Shown: positions 1-12,149 of the stretch, in pieces
Numbering within the stretch: position 1 is the first letter of the stretch
Layout of the letters: every line of letters begins with the position of its first letter
From: Prostheceraeus crozeri
Taxonomy: Eukaryota; Platyhelminthes; Polycladida; Euryleptidae
Assembly (NCBI GenBank): GCA_907163375.1
Contig: CAJQUW010008638.1
Span: 62,001 to 126,000 of the forward strand
Direction of reading: 5' to 3'
DNA: 64,000 bases
Program-made: the position numbers and the translations under genes
The notes under the pieces: generated by a model
The model's database searches: none
The model's input: only the letters and a program-made list of their open reading frames with translations
What the model was told of the DNA's origin: nothing

Positions 1-135
1 TCATAAATGGGCAGTATTCTTGTAGTTACTGTACAATAACCGGTATTTACCGGTCGTAGGAGTGCTGGAGTGTCGGAGAAGTGTGTGTTCAAACTCAGAC
101 TGGATTAGTAGAACACTCTTCCACCGGTTAGAGCA

Positions 136-477
136 CTGTACAAACTCATTTTCCATGTATCACCAAGAACTTTTCTGGAAAATCTTATCATTTTTTGAAA
201 AAATCGGTTTTTTTCGCGGTTTTTTCCGGTTGTTCGTGTAAGGAAAGTGCTGGAAGTTGCTGTACAAACTCAGTTTTTAGCTCTTGTATCTAAATTTTTC
301 CATCGGAATGCTGTACAAACTCGTTAACCAGGTAGCACCAATAATTACACCAATTTTTCGAATTTAAATTTGAATTTTGAAGGTGAAGGAGTTCGAATTT
401 TGAAAAAATGTTTGGCTGTACAAACTCTGCGTCATCAGTAGTACCTAAACATGTGGTTTCCCATTCTGTACAAACTC
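136..477. repeat. cluster of five CTGTACAAACTC 12-mers
   Basis: Five exact copies of CTGTACAAACTC start at 136, 260, 311, 416 and 466, all in the same orientation. A near copy (GTGTTCAAACTC) lies at about 85. Spacing is irregular, from 50 to 124 bp, and the DNA between copies is not obviously repeated. On the - strand three copies share a frame and read E-F-V-Q, but the short open stretch there (484-290) has no recognised domain. This may be a decayed long-unit satellite or a cluster of binding sites. The function is unknown. Confidence 0.6.
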
Positions 478-499
478 TATTCAAAAAGTTGGTGTTGAA

Positions 500-1235
500 G
501 TTGGTGCTAACTTCAACGACATGAGTGTGGCTGCATATTTTAATATGGAGTTGTGTTGAATGCTAATAAATATTCAATAAAAGTTTATATTCGAATCGAA
601 TCGAATGATAGAAAACATACCTAGACCTACTTATGTTTAATTTCTATTCTGCGATTTACTCAGCCATGTATATCGTTAGGTTTTAACCATTGAGAAGATA
701 AGATCACTAAATATTTTTCATATTTTCTGGATAGCTATTGAAAGACAAATTAAGCAATCAGGGTAAAGTGTCTTCATTTCTCTCAGATTTTATTCACTAC
801 GCTTTATCAGTCATCCTTTTTTTCGAATGACATTCTGACTCTAGATTATGAATTAGTGGATGTTGATTTGACATGGGACTAGCGCTTGACTTTGTTTGCA
901 GCTTGATGATAAGGACTAGCTTTGCAAAGGGATATACAGTATGTATCGGATAGTGGCATCGGATGTACCAACCATAAAATGATATAATCCAATTTTCTCT
1001 ATGATTTATTGTACATACATGTGCATGTAGTAGTTATGACCCCACCTTGCTGGTTAGTACTTGACTACGTACGATGTTTCTGGAGCACAAATTTCATCTA
1101 CGATGTAGGGTCAAGTTTCACTTGTAGGAGGTAATTGTGCCTTATGTTTGCTACTTTTGGTGTACATCAATCATAAGGACATCTTGGCGGGTTCACATTC
1201 TTATCTGCGTAGATACTCAATATTTCTTACCCCAT
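500..1235. other. no recognisable feature
   Basis: AT-rich DNA with only short open frames. I see no splice-bounded exon, RNA gene or terminal repeat here. Upstream STAT exons could lie in the first 12 kb, but I could not identify any. Confidence 0.5.
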
Positions 1236-1241
1236 AATTCT

Positions 1242-1327
1242 AATTTTCTTTTCTTTGGAAAGAGCCAAATTCTATTTGATGGAATGAACCTCACTTTTAT
1301 TTTCTTAACGTCGATTCATTTCAGCTA
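1242..1327 (+). repeat. dispersed repeat, copy 1 (inverted partner at 4115-4197)
   Basis: A block of about 85 bp around AAAGAGCCAAATTCTATT matches, with small indels, the reverse complement of 4115-4197. The flanks do not match well. It is probably two insertions of one old repeat family in opposite orientation rather than the ends of one element. A short foldback (TTTCAGCTATTA with TAATAGCTGAAA) begins at its right edge, about 1320-1377. Confidence 0.6.
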
Positions 1328-1379
1328 TTAATTACATGAATTCATTTCCTGGAGATAGCTATAGATAATAGCTGAAACA

Positions 1380-2829
1380 GACCACCCAGCCGATTCGAAT
1401 TTAAAAAAGCGAATAAAACGAATCATCAACTTAGGAAAGTGAAAAAAAGCGAACCCATAACTTTTACATCAAGCGATGCAGAATAGCGTTGTAAGGACAT
1501 ACTATGATAATAGCGTTATAACGACATACATATTACGAGTATAATGACAGTCAAACCATGCACTACTACAAAAATGATGACTTGACGGAGTACCTCATTG
1601 GAGGCATTTTTATTGCTTCTTGTTAAGCGATTCGCAAGTGCACCAGACCATATTTATAGATAAACCAGCTTTTGTATTCTATTAATGATCAGACATATAA
1701 CCAGCAATCGATTTAGATTGCTTCAATTTTAGACAAATAATGTAGATTCCAACATAGTTTCATAGGACAGTTGAAACATAGTGCTGAAAAAAACCAACAA
1801 GAATACTGCTAGAAAATTCAGCAGAATGAAGATGATTTTATAATTTGTGGTTAAGGAAATTTCTCTAACCGCCAACTAATAAAATAGTCGAGAGCTTTTG
1901 CTTCCTTTATGTGAATATTCCAAAGCATATTGATATTTTCAAGTATTTGTTAGATAGGTCTATCAAATCAAGTCATGAGAAGTGGATCATATCACGAATT
2001 AAGGATCATTAATTAGGTTTTACAACAATATGGCCATTATTTCATGGAGTGATAGAATGTACACCAAAGGTTTCATCTGATAATCACTGGAGTTTTCCTC
2101 ACTACTCGTAAGCTTAATACTATGCTAATAATATTCCTCACTAGGATGCATTTTTGCAAAGAAAGATAATGCTTATAGTTAATCTGTATTATTGAAGCAA
2201 AATTGATCTTTTATTAAATGGGCACTGTTGCAAACGCTAATTCAGATGTAGAAGTGTCAACTTTATATTCACGATGAATGAAATTGATATTGCTCAATTA
2301 TGTAGTCCTATAGTGATTAGATAAATAATACATCTAAAATGGATTTTTTACGACAATGGACGGTTGCCAAAGAGAGAAAATTATGTAGTAAATGATTTAC
2401 ATTCGAGTGGGTTCTTTACAGACCCTTTCCGTCAAGCTTTTAACTATGAGTGGGCCTATTCCAGAGATCAAAACTGCCTCTTATGAGACTTCCCTTCGAC
2501 ATATCGTACTTTTTCAATCAAAACTTAGTAGGCCTATACATCAATATTGTAAATATACATCAATTTTCTAGATCAAAATTGATGAAAACCGACGATAAAT
2601 GACAATATTGGATAAATCTTTGAAAATATTCCATAAAATACTATCACTATGCGGCCTACTTCAAAGGCCAATTATCAAGATCATGCTCCATGCACGTATA
2701 CTAAAAAATGCAACCAAGTCCAAGCTTTGAATTGAATTGGAAATTGCCAATTTGGAAAGATGTTGATTTTATTCTCTCTATATTTTCCGACGATTATATT
2801 TTCGTCTTCGTAATTTTATAATAATCAAA
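1380..2829. other. no recognisable feature
   Basis: AT-rich stretch without a convincing exon, RNA gene or transposon end. Confidence 0.5.
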
Positions 2830-2999
2830 CAGTCAAAGCTCGGTAATTAAGACAATAAATACCAGGTTTCAATGTCTTAATTAAACAATATACATATATA
2901 TATATATATATATGCCAAATATACAAAAAGTTCCACGGCCGTATGATCTTGATTAACCGAAGTCTTAATTATCCGTGTCTGAATTAAAGAGTTTCGACT
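2830..2999. mobile_element. short pogo/Tigger-type MITE
   Basis: The left end AGTCAAAGCTCGGTAATT and the reverse complement of the right end AGTCGAAACTCTTTAATT agree over most of about 23 bp. The CAGTC-like start resembles the terminal repeats of pogo/Tigger elements. The 170-bp body is non-coding and contains an (AT)n run at about 2888-2912. No clear TA duplication is left, so the copy is old and the family call is tentative. Confidence 0.5.
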
Positions 3000-4114
3000 T
3001 TATCTTGGCTCTTTCCAATTCAATTCAAAACATGACAAATGGCTCAGACAATTTATCTAAAACCAAGTCCAAGTTTTACGATGCAGGGTTCTTATTGTGT
3101 TGGATCGTTGACACCACTTTCTCTCGTTGAATTTTATGTGGGCATTTCTATTTACTAACGCATTTCCCAGAAGTCACGGGTTGTTGAAGCACACGAAATA
3201 AGTCAATGCCGCAGTCAGACTATTTTCAAAAATACTGCATTACGCCTACTGGTAGATGTAGTATTCTTCAATCTATAACTCAGAAAGTTTCAGGAGGTTA
3301 GATAAAAGTAGGCTACACATATCCGATCATATCAGCATCAAATCAATGTCTTTATTAGTAGATACAAAATGATTATTATTCACATCAACTTTTTGTCTTG
3401 TTACACGTACTTCACGAAAATCACAGTGAAAGTGACAGTATAATAAAAAACATTCCTTTGTGTTTGACATCATCTCAATTTCTTAAGCCTATTTCTGAAA
3501 ATTATGCAATGCACCTCACTGATTCGCATAAACTGAACAGTTGTTTCACTAATCCAACATCAATCTTCTAAGACAACTCGGTAGTAGGCCTCCCATGAAT
3601 CTCAGGCAAGCCGGCATGGATTTATGTCTCCAGTTCCTTGACTGATAAATACGATGATTCATTTGTAGCATGCGCTTTATGCATGTACCGTACTTTCAAC
3701 ATGCATCAATGCAGCTCATATGAAAGCTATAGCACCATGGCCTCAAAGTTGCTGTAAAAAAATTGTGCATGCACCGGAATGCACTACGACAAGGCTTTGC
3801 CTTCAGGAATAGCTACAACATGACTTTTTTGCTAATAAGGGTACATTTTCCAATTCCTATGTAATATAAATTACTACATAAGAGGATGCAATTGCTAGAT
3901 CGGAATTCAATTGTAAACACATGGATGATAGCATGACTAAAGTAAAGGCCAACATGACAGAGTCGCGTTGTCAACATGCAAAAAAGCCTGTACTACGAAG
4001 CACATTTTCTTGCTCTACCGAAAAAACCGAAAAATAAACGAATGCCATTCGATTAAAGCGAAAATTCAGGCATATTTTCGAAAAAGCGAAAAGAACGAAT
4101 GTCTGAATGGTCTG
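3000..4114. other. no recognisable feature
   Basis: Non-coding AT-rich DNA. A patch rich in GAAAAA and CGAA words at 4010-4100 recalls a similar patch at 1400-1460, but they do not align well enough to define a repeat. Confidence 0.4.
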
Positions 4115-4197
4115 CTGAAATTAATCGACCGCAAGAAAATAAAAACAAAGTTCATTCCATCAATAGAATTTGGCTCTTTTCAAAGAAAAGAAAGTTA
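4115..4197 (-). repeat. dispersed repeat, copy 2 (inverted partner at 1242-1327)
   Basis: The reverse complement of this segment aligns with 1242-1327, sharing AAAGAGCCAAATTCTATT and the following TTTTATTTTCTT run. It lies at the end of a short open frame (3968-4207) that is probably fortuitous. Confidence 0.6.
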
Positions 4198-4847
4198 TGA
4201 CCAATAGGCAAGGATTCTTTCCATAATTCTAATCGCGTCTGTATACATATGCAAAATGCACCTGACATTGTGGCGCAGACATATCAGCTACAGAATCAGA
4301 ACCGTGGTAATTACAGTAGAATCATGATTCATGGACATAGTGCAATAGATTGCAGTGAGAATCCAACATCACAAGCATATCACAGCGTTGCAAGTCGTGT
4401 CGAGCGAGATGAGACTGCAAATGAAAGAGAACAATTGGAGTAACTTTCGGCCAACGAAGAGAAACGATTCGAAATTTTTCGAGTCGACTAATTTCCTATT
4501 AGTAGCGCATTCATGAATCGAATCGAATCTTGAAGCTTCGCAAGTTCCTATCGAACAATTGTGATGTTAGGGCTTGAATCATTGATTGATTTGATGCAAT
4601 AGTTGCACGCTGCATAATAATACTGTCAGGACCTTTGCATCAAATTAATCAATGATCAGTTATGATGTAAATAGTAAAAAATCTATAGTTATTCTTTATC
4701 AGATGTGATAAGAAAATTACAATTACTTCAACCAAAGTCTAAAATTGAGCACTTGTTTCACGGTATCCCCATTGAGAATCGTTGCAGTTCACTGCAAATG
4801 AAATTTGACTGAATTACCAGCTGCACTTGTTTTCTTCGGCACCTTGG

Positions 4848-4890
4848 ATCTATCATTAAACTCATTTCATTCATTGTTGATTGCATTTAC
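4848..4890 (+). repeat. SINE tail fragment
   Basis: Shares GATCTATCATT followed by a CTCATTTC/TTCATTG/TGATT series with the tail of the tRNA-headed SINE at 12730-12870. No tRNA-like head is seen upstream, so this looks like a 5'-truncated copy, or the shared block may be an older repeat. Confidence 0.5.
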
Positions 4891-4899
4891 GATGTGGCT

Positions 4900-6100
4900 T
4901 CAGATGCTTTAGTGGACATCGGTCCCCGCTAATGATCTTGATGCGGCCAGTCATTATTTTAATGAAATCTTTATTCATTGATCTTCTACTAATAAGAGCT
5001 GATCATAAAAACTTATAACTGGGAGAACTATTGAACTTATTTGAATAAAACTTGCATATTCGCATTCCTTACATCACAAGGATTCTGAGGATACCAAACA
5101 TGAGCATTTTTGATGAAAAAAGTGAGAATATACCATTTTCAGTCAAAAGACGGGAACAGGGGGGTTAGGGAGGGCTAAGCCCCCTAAAATTTTCACCTAC
5201 TTCCATCAACAGCGAAACTTTCAGCCAGACACATTGATAACAGAATATGGTCTAATTCATCCATCGGTAGACTAAATCAAACAAAGCAAAACAATCATTT
5301 CCAAAACATTTCAGAGTAATTTCTTCTTAATTGTCACCCCCATATATGTGTCTCTTGTCACGTGACTCTTGATTGTGTATGAATGAAGTAGAGGTCAGTA
5401 CAGCGAGTTCAGAGATGCATAGCTCCACCCGTTGATACAGGACCCCACAGATTTAGATTCGTCAATCAGTTTGCAGGAGATGCGTTGAGCGGGAATTTTT
5501 CACTTGGGCTACGAGAACTTCCTTTATGATTGTAGTAGTTCTCGAAGTCCTATTCGTCAATGGAATTATGTCTTCGGGGATGGAGCTGCAGTCATATTAA
5601 GCGCATAAAATCATTACTGCATTCGGAAAGTCGAAGGAAATCGCTGTCTGAAATCGTTGCAAAAATCAAAAGTACTAACGATGAAACCAGGTCACCTGGG
5701 TCAAGGGCATTATTCTGTGACTCAGTCAATCACCTGGTTTTTCGTTTTTGGGTTTTTCTGCTTGTGTAGCCATAGAGCAAGCTTGTAGCTAAATTGTGAA
5801 GTCAGAAGGATCTGTTATGTACATGCACATGCACAATCTATTATACATAATTCTATGAACTTGCAATCCACAAGGTGATTGATAATGTAATTAATTATTG
5901 TTCAGCGGCGAAAGACAAGCAAGGATTCAGTGTACAAGTCGCTTTTTTAAAGGAACATATGATTATCACTAGACAGCACAGCTACGAAAGAGCCGCCATG
6001 TGACAGTTTTCAGAAAATTGATAGTTTTCGTGAGTTCATAATTTTTCAACTTTTGGCACTTTACAGTATACGTAGAAATACTACAATTTTTCACTATATC
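4900..6100. other. no recognisable feature
   Basis: Only short open frames (for example 5560-5769 on the + strand) without a known domain or a convincing pair of splice sites. Confidence 0.4.
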
Positions 6101-6103
6101 ACA

Positions 6104-6310
6104 GCATTTGATCTTTGTAAACGATTCGTACTATCAGTGTTTAAACTCTATGCCCGATACCTCGCTATGCGATGTAGTGGCGAAAAATGAAATGGAATTC
6201 TTTTTTTACAATTTCAAAGCATTTGATCGAGATCAACGATTCGCACCATCAGCATTTAAAATCTATACCCGGTGCCGCGCTAACGTTGAAGCTGCGAAAA
6301 ATGAAGGGAG
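6104..6310 (+). repeat. diverged tandem duplication, unit about 115 bp
   Basis: Two units begin with GCATTTGATC at 6104 and 6219. Both continue through ACGATTCG, ATCAG and GCGAAAAATGAA in the same order with scattered substitutions. The overlapping short open frames here follow from the duplication and show no domain. Confidence 0.65.
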
Positions 6311-6319
6311 GGGCAATGG

Positions 6320-7080
6320 CTTCCCTAAATTTTAGAAGTTTGAATTTTTTGTATGGCTTTTCACTTGGACCGGGCTGGAACCGGCTAATTTTTTTGTAAT
6401 CGGTTAAATGAGGATGCTCATATGCTCATATTCACTCAGATGCTATACTCAAAAATTGACTGTCTTATTAGTATGTTTTTTGGCCTACATTTTTTCAGGA
6501 AATGCTTTTAAAAAGTGTGATGCTTAGAGGTCAACTTCGATATTCACAAAATCACATAATTAGTCGCTTAGCCTGCCAGCAATTGACGGAAATAATTTAA
6601 AAAATCCGCTCGTAGGAGCATGGTACTTTTGATTGAAAATGACTGCTACATGTATGTTCAAAATAGTAGTATTTTTGTAGGTTGATTTAGGTTTGTATAT
6701 TTGCCATGTTAAATAATAGCAAGCTTCAGCCTGAATGTAGAAAGCTGAAACTAATAAACAGTAGTAAACCAGTAGTCCAAATTCAAAAGAGAGCTCAGAA
6801 AATGCTTGTTCTCCTCGTGCCTGATTCATTATCATACTGACATGTTTTTTATTGAAACATTAATTGAGTAATTTTCATACTTTGAGCACTGCTCAGCAAA
6901 TACAATAGCGGATACGTCTATCATAGCTCATTCAAAAACTGAAAATGCAAGCTCTCAAATGATGTATGGCACGTTGTTGTGCGACGCGATTGGAGGACAT
7001 GAGAATCGATCGAATCTCAGCGAAAAAATAGGTGGTCCATTTTTTATGATCAGCTCTTTCGCTACCGGAGTCTTCCTCTC
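6320..7080. other. no recognisable feature
   Basis: Non-coding sequence. The open frame on the - strand at 6835-6560 matches no family I know. Confidence 0.4.
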
Positions 7081-7166
7081 AATATACCTGGTATATTAAA
7101 TGGAAAATGACGAAATCGCAGAGCCAGTTTGGATCAGGTTAATAGCTATGGTTAATATACCTGGAT

Positions 7167-7248
7167 ATACAGGGTGATCGCGATCTTCTTGCGGATTTTC
7201 TTTGTGGCCACAAAGGAAATCCGCAAGAAGATCGCGATCACCCTGTAT
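7167..7248. repeat. 82-bp near-perfect palindrome
   Basis: Two 41-bp arms meet with no spacer at TTTGTGG/CCACAAA. Comparing arm 7167-7207 with the reverse complement of 7208-7248 gives one mismatch. Both outer ends read TA next to CAGGGTG, as expected of mariner-type ends with a TA target site. It could be a minimal foldback MITE or two fused terminal repeats. As RNA it would form a very stable hairpin. Confidence 0.9.
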
Positions 7249-7569
7249 TATGTGGAAACACTACAAAATAAGCATATTTAAGATATGAGATGGAATTCTT
7301 CACTTAAAGCAACAGCAATTTATTACAGGGACTTATAATATGGTACATGAGCTTGAAAGTAAATTGTCATAAAATCAAATTCACAGTTTGAATGTAATTC
7401 ATGATAATTATTAGATTATAAAGTGACCAAGCACCTGAATAACAGAGAAACAGCTCTTAGGTTAGAATAACACTTCTTTTTTCATCCAATTACGGATTTG
7501 ACTACGTTGAAAACCAGTTTCATTCGCCAGGCTGTGCAAGGATTCTCCTTTTTTGAAGTGTTCGTCTCC

Positions 7570-7715
7570 ACGGATATACCCGCGAGGAAATAAGCGGGTA
7601 TGATCATAGTATGAAAGTGAAATTTTTTTTGTACACAAATCATAGTATGAAGATTTCATACGCAGTTCATAGTATGAAAATTTTATGCGCAAATCATACT
7701 ATGAAAATTTCATAC
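7570..7715 (+). repeat. palindromic repeat block, left member of a mirrored pair
   Basis: Begins with a hairpin (ATACCCGC, ten-base loop, GCGGGTAT) and continues with about five palindromic words of the CATAGTATGAAA / TTTCATACTATG type. The same parts occur in reverse order at 12150-12345. The pair may be the ends of one outer element of about 4.8 kb, into which the hAT-like element at 8018-10371 inserted. Confidence 0.65.
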
Positions 7716-8011
7716 TGCCATTTCTCATCCGCGCAGGGGTTCGCTCCATGCCTAAATTCTGCGCGAATTTTCGTAGTGCAATCATCTATATTAAATCGTA
7801 TTAAATCATTCTACAGCGATATTCCTTCCTTCCTATGCTGATCACTGAAATCTTTACGTTCATGATTACGAAGAGATAGAGTTTTTAATAAAAATAATAA
7901 ATTCTTTATTTTAGAAATTTTATTTTTTTAAGAAATAGAGTTTACCCGGTAAATACATAAAATCAGACCTTCAACATTTTACTGCTGAATCCAAACCTCT
8001 CACTAATGACA

Positions 8012-8017
8012 CTTCTC
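8012..8017 (+). repeat. 6-bp target-site duplication, left
   Basis: CTTCTC directly precedes the left terminal repeat and is repeated at 10372-10377. Confidence 0.8.
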
Positions 8018-10371
8018 CAGGCCTGTGGCAGGTCCTCTATTTCCTCTCTTTTTGTCCCTCTCCTCTTAAATGCTCCATTTTAGAAAATTTCCTCTAAAAA
8101 TGTATTAATGTTGATAATGATGTGTCGTTTTTAAAGACATCAGTAGGGAAAATATACAAGTATACGTCGAACAGATTTTGAATGTGTTTTTTGGTCCCTA
8201 TACATGGATTTAATGTTATCTAATATATATAATTTACAGGTGGAGTTTACATTAATGATGCTCAGGTCAGTGTATTCGTTCTTGTTCAGGGCTTGTTTTT
8301 CTCAGGACTCGTCATCAAGTGATCCGATCGGAGAAATGAAGAAGGCAATATTCATTAAAGACTGATTCACAAATCCAATCAGACCTATCTTTTCCTGTGT
8401 TCAGACTGTACGAAACTTGTCAGTCCGTCATTGACTTAAAAGCTTAAAAACTTTCGAAGCCAAAATCCATTTCATTGTCTCAGTTTCATCGGTTTTTGAC
8501 AAATTTGAACGTTTTTTCCAAACGGAAGGCGCGCTAGTACATTTATTGTACACTCAGTTGTCTGATTTGATCAGAATGTTACTGTTGAGGTTCATCCGAC
8601 CGAACACTGTTGCACAAAAAGAAGGACATCAGCTTTTCGAAATTGACATGGAATGTACTGAAAACCAACTTGAGACAATTCACATAGGGGTAAAAGCAGA
8701 ATCGTTACTCAAACAGGGCACTCCATCACAGCACTTGAGTTTTCGAGCCGATGTCAAAAGGTTTCACGTCGCGGTTGCGGGACACCTATTGAAAAAGCTC
8801 CCACTTTCTAATCCTGTTTTGAAGTCTTTGCGGTGCATGAGCCCTTCATGTAGAACGGAAAAAACGGATTGACTCATGTCAAAATATTAAGCCAAAACTT
8901 GAAAGCTGTTGTGAAGCCAAACAAGATTGATTCACTCGTGGATGAATGGATGCAATATTCCATCGAACCATTGATCCAGGAGTCGTGGCACTCTTCCGTT
9001 CTAGTCGACGCATACTGGAGCAAAGTATTTCAAATTAAGCGGACTGATGGACAGATTAAGTACCCAATTTTTACAAAGTTGAGTAAGGCAGTACCGTATT
9101 GTGCTTCTTTCACGGAAGTGCAGATGTTGAAAGAGGCTTTTCACGGAATAAGTTCTTGATGGGCACTACTAGAACGTCTTTGTCTCTTCAAAGTATTAAG
9201 GCTCTTAGAACTATTAATGACAGCTTGATGTCGTTGGGAGGGAAACCTGAAAATTTGCCGATAACAAAGTCGCTGATAGAAAGAATGACCGCTGCTCGAG
9301 CCACCTACAAAGACAGCATACAGAAATCAAAAGCGTCAAAAAGTAAGGAAGATACATCCAAAGCCGAAGCGGAACAAAAACAGGTCGAAATTGAAAAAGA
9401 AAATATCAATTCAAGATTGCGGGAATTCCACGATATGGATCGAATAATGGAGAGAGAAATGTCCGTGGCAAATAATTTGATGAAAGAAGCTAGTGCAAAA
9501 ATCAAAACAGCAATCCAAAATAAGAATATCGAGAATATTGGAGTAGCACAAGCTATGATGGAAAGTGCTCAACCGAAGCTGGATGAGCTATGAGCTACAA
9601 CAAATGCAAAATAAACAGAACGCAAATAAGCGAAAGTTCACGGAGAATCTGTCTCATTCAAGATCTAGGCCATTGCCTAAGCAATGCCTAAAATTGCAGA
9701 TGGTAAGTCGACTGATTTTCGACTAAACTACGTTGTTAAAGGTTAAATTATCACTTTCAGATTTCTCTCGATCTACATTCAAAAAACAATTGATGTAAAG
9801 TTTCTTGAGAAAAAGGCTATTATTCCAAAGGTACGTCTACGAGTATATTGCATCATGAAGTCTACATCCTCTATACAAATCTTTCATCTTCAGATTTTGA
9901 TGCCGCCAAGAGAATTCTCAAATGCTGGAGTTGATACATAGTGCCGTTGAACAATTTGTATAACAAGCATCATGTTACACAAACTTGTCAATTTGTTTCA
10001 ATAAATAGATAGTTTAAAAATGTTCTTTATTCAATCCATATGTAAATCACACACCAACAGAATATACAGAACATATCAGAACCAACAGAGCTCCTTGACG
10101 GGAACAGAAAAAGATATATAGGATGTATTTACAACGGAAAAATGTGTGTTCAGTTGAATGGTTCTAGCGGGGTGATGGACAAGCGGTATATAGGGAACTA
10201 GTTCTAGAGACAATTCATTGAGTTGAAAAACCGTTTTTTGCTGTGCAATTTTCCAAACACACTTGCAGATACCACAAATAAGTTAGAATTTTGCAAAAGA
10301 ATCATTTTTCACTTCCTCTATTTTTAGCGTCAAAATTCCTCTATTTTTTGTAAGTAAGCGCCACAGGCCTG
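8018..10371 (+). mobile_element. hAT-like DNA transposon, decayed copy A
   Basis: The element starts with CAGGCCTGTGGC and ends with its exact reverse complement, and is flanked by CTTCTC on both sides. Inside lie remains of the C-terminal third of a hAT-type transposase, so the copy is internally deleted. Near both ends the words TCCTCTATTT and CCTCTATTTTT appear in the same + orientation, so they are direct subterminal repeats in addition to the short inverted ends. The element at 25080-29359 has the same plan with different words. Confidence 0.85.
8530..9593 (+). pseudogene. hAT-type transposase remnant, C-terminal region
   Basis: Three overlapping frames read as successive parts of one protein related to the intact transposase at 26237-28717. 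The conserved C-terminal hAT signature is visible as HGSADVERGFSRNK, against HGNADVERSLSINKN in the intact copy. A charged coiled coil follows, ending near AQAMMESAQPKL. Frame changes lie near 8870 and 9130. The N-terminal zinc finger and first catalytic region are missing. This is a plain DNA transposon gene and is dead in this copy. Confidence 0.8.
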
Positions 10372-10377
10372 CTTCTC
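10372..10377 (+). repeat. 6-bp target-site duplication, right
   Basis: CTTCTC directly follows the right terminal repeat and matches 8012-8017. Confidence 0.8.
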
Positions 10378-12149
10378 CCATTACATAACCATCAATGCTG
10401 GCTATACAGCAAATCAGTTGATCTGTTCCAACAGATCTTCCAAGGATATTACCCTGATCTTCAAATGATAATTTAATCTACTATTCCGGGAATAACATTT
10501 AAAATGAAAATAAAATGACTTTGATAGTTCATGTTTCCCAAATTACATGATATTAACCTATACATTCGTCAAGTCCAGAGAATAATGCTAGTGATTAAAA
10601 TACTGTTAAGGCTTTCTATAGCAATAGAAATTAGAAAAAATCTTTTACAATATGACGGTATACACGCAAAATAATACAGTACATCCCATAAGTCAACTGG
10701 GGAAGTTATCAGGCCTGAGAATGACGGCATGACCGGAATATGATGAATAAATTATTCACATCGTCATTATCGAGTGGGATTTAATAAACTGTCTTTCATT
10801 GAATGAGTGACACATCCCAGCATCAATATATGTAAACAACGTCATAATGTCAAGAAAATCTTTAATTTAATCTTCCTTTCTGAAAATCCTGAATATTTCT
10901 AGTTTGGGACCTACTGATGATATCCCGGAAAGGCATCGGTTGCATGTCTGCCCAAAATAGGTATAGAAATCAGAATTCAGTTGCAAAATACAATATATTC
11001 TACTATAGTGCAAATAAGTAACACAGGTATTTTTGTAGGCAGACATCTATTAAAGGTAGACAATGCACCTGTGCACTCTTCAGTGAAGATCAGTCAAATT
11101 CTGACGATGGACTAAAAGAAATCGTTGTTAATAATAATAATAAAGGCTCATTAACGTTTATCCATCATTCGTCATGGTGGGTTAGTAAGTACAGTACCGA
11201 CTTCTGTGGTTGACATGTTGATCTGTGTTTATTTATCCTGTCCTTGACGTGCGGCTGATAACTGAAATATCACAATGTCAATGATCCTGGCTGGGCATAT
11301 AGATAGGGGAGACTGTGCATATACATGACAAAAATCAAGATCTGGAATACTTTGGGAGAAAGCAGTGCCGGTGACTTAAGTTATTCAGAGCTTAATTTTT
11401 TAAATCTGGACATATCTTCCTATTATGGCCAGCCAAAAGCATTGACATTGATATCTCATTTATCATCCAAGCGGCAAAACCATGATAAACAAACGCAGAT
11501 CAATATGTTCTGCCGTTCTTTATCTTGCTCAACCATTTCGATATCATATGCTAGTTTGAACCATTTCCAACCGTACTGATGGGCTCTTGAAGGCGAAACG
11601 CAATGTTTGCGGCTGCAAAGGAAATAGTGCTTCAGCTGTTAAAATCTGAGATCATTCTGTCAATCTTCAAGTCTAAATATAAGGGGCATTGATGTGTGCT
11701 ACAAATGAGAGCCGCTGCATATTAAATTTTCGTTTAGCATTAATAGGAACATGCATTGTGATGGTTCATGACTAATTATCACCAGAATTAGAATACTACG
11801 CATTTCCAGAACTTTTTGACTATTCTTAGTCCACACCAACTGCAAAATATAATCCACACAGCCTTCACAGTAAACCATCTACAAGAAAAATGACTTAGGT
11901 TCGATCGTCAAATAATGAAATAGTTTCTTTAGCTGACGAATCAACAAGCTCATTCACAATGGTCTCTTCTTCGTCTTCATCGTTTGTCTGTTCATCGATA
12001 TCATGTGCATGTTCTTTGTGGTTCCGCCACTGATTTTTAGTTTCTTGATTCACCTGTCTTGCGACGCGGTTCACGGCAGCGATTGTACAAATGTTCTCTA
12101 GCAATAAACAGCTAGCTCTGTAAGCAAAAAATTTTAAAAACCTAACTTT
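10378..12149. other. no confident feature
   Basis: AT-rich sequence. A short - strand frame at 12104-11895 encodes an acidic, Asp/Glu-rich tail (DEQTNDEDEEET) with no recognised domain. It might belong to the putative outer element bounded by the mirrored palindromic blocks. Confidence 0.35.

Noticed and set aside
290-484. - strand open frame with repeated E-F-V-Q
   Set aside because: It follows from the 12-mer repeats. The copies are not all in one frame and no domain is recognisable.
2888-2912. (AT)n run as a replication or promoter element
   Set aside because: A simple microsatellite inside a small MITE. Nothing supports a function.
3968-6400. Short + strand frames (3968, 4249, 5560, 6108) as upstream STAT exons
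   Set aside because: None shows the STAT coiled-coil or N-terminal pattern or a convincing splice pair in the needed phase.
7462-7570. - strand segment resembling a helix-turn-helix (GESLHSLANETGFQRSQIRN)
   Set aside because: Suggestive of a transposase HTH but very short, with no supporting motifs around it.
11895-12104. Acidic - strand frame as a gene
   Set aside because: Low-complexity Asp/Glu tail without a domain. Could be chance or part of an outer element.
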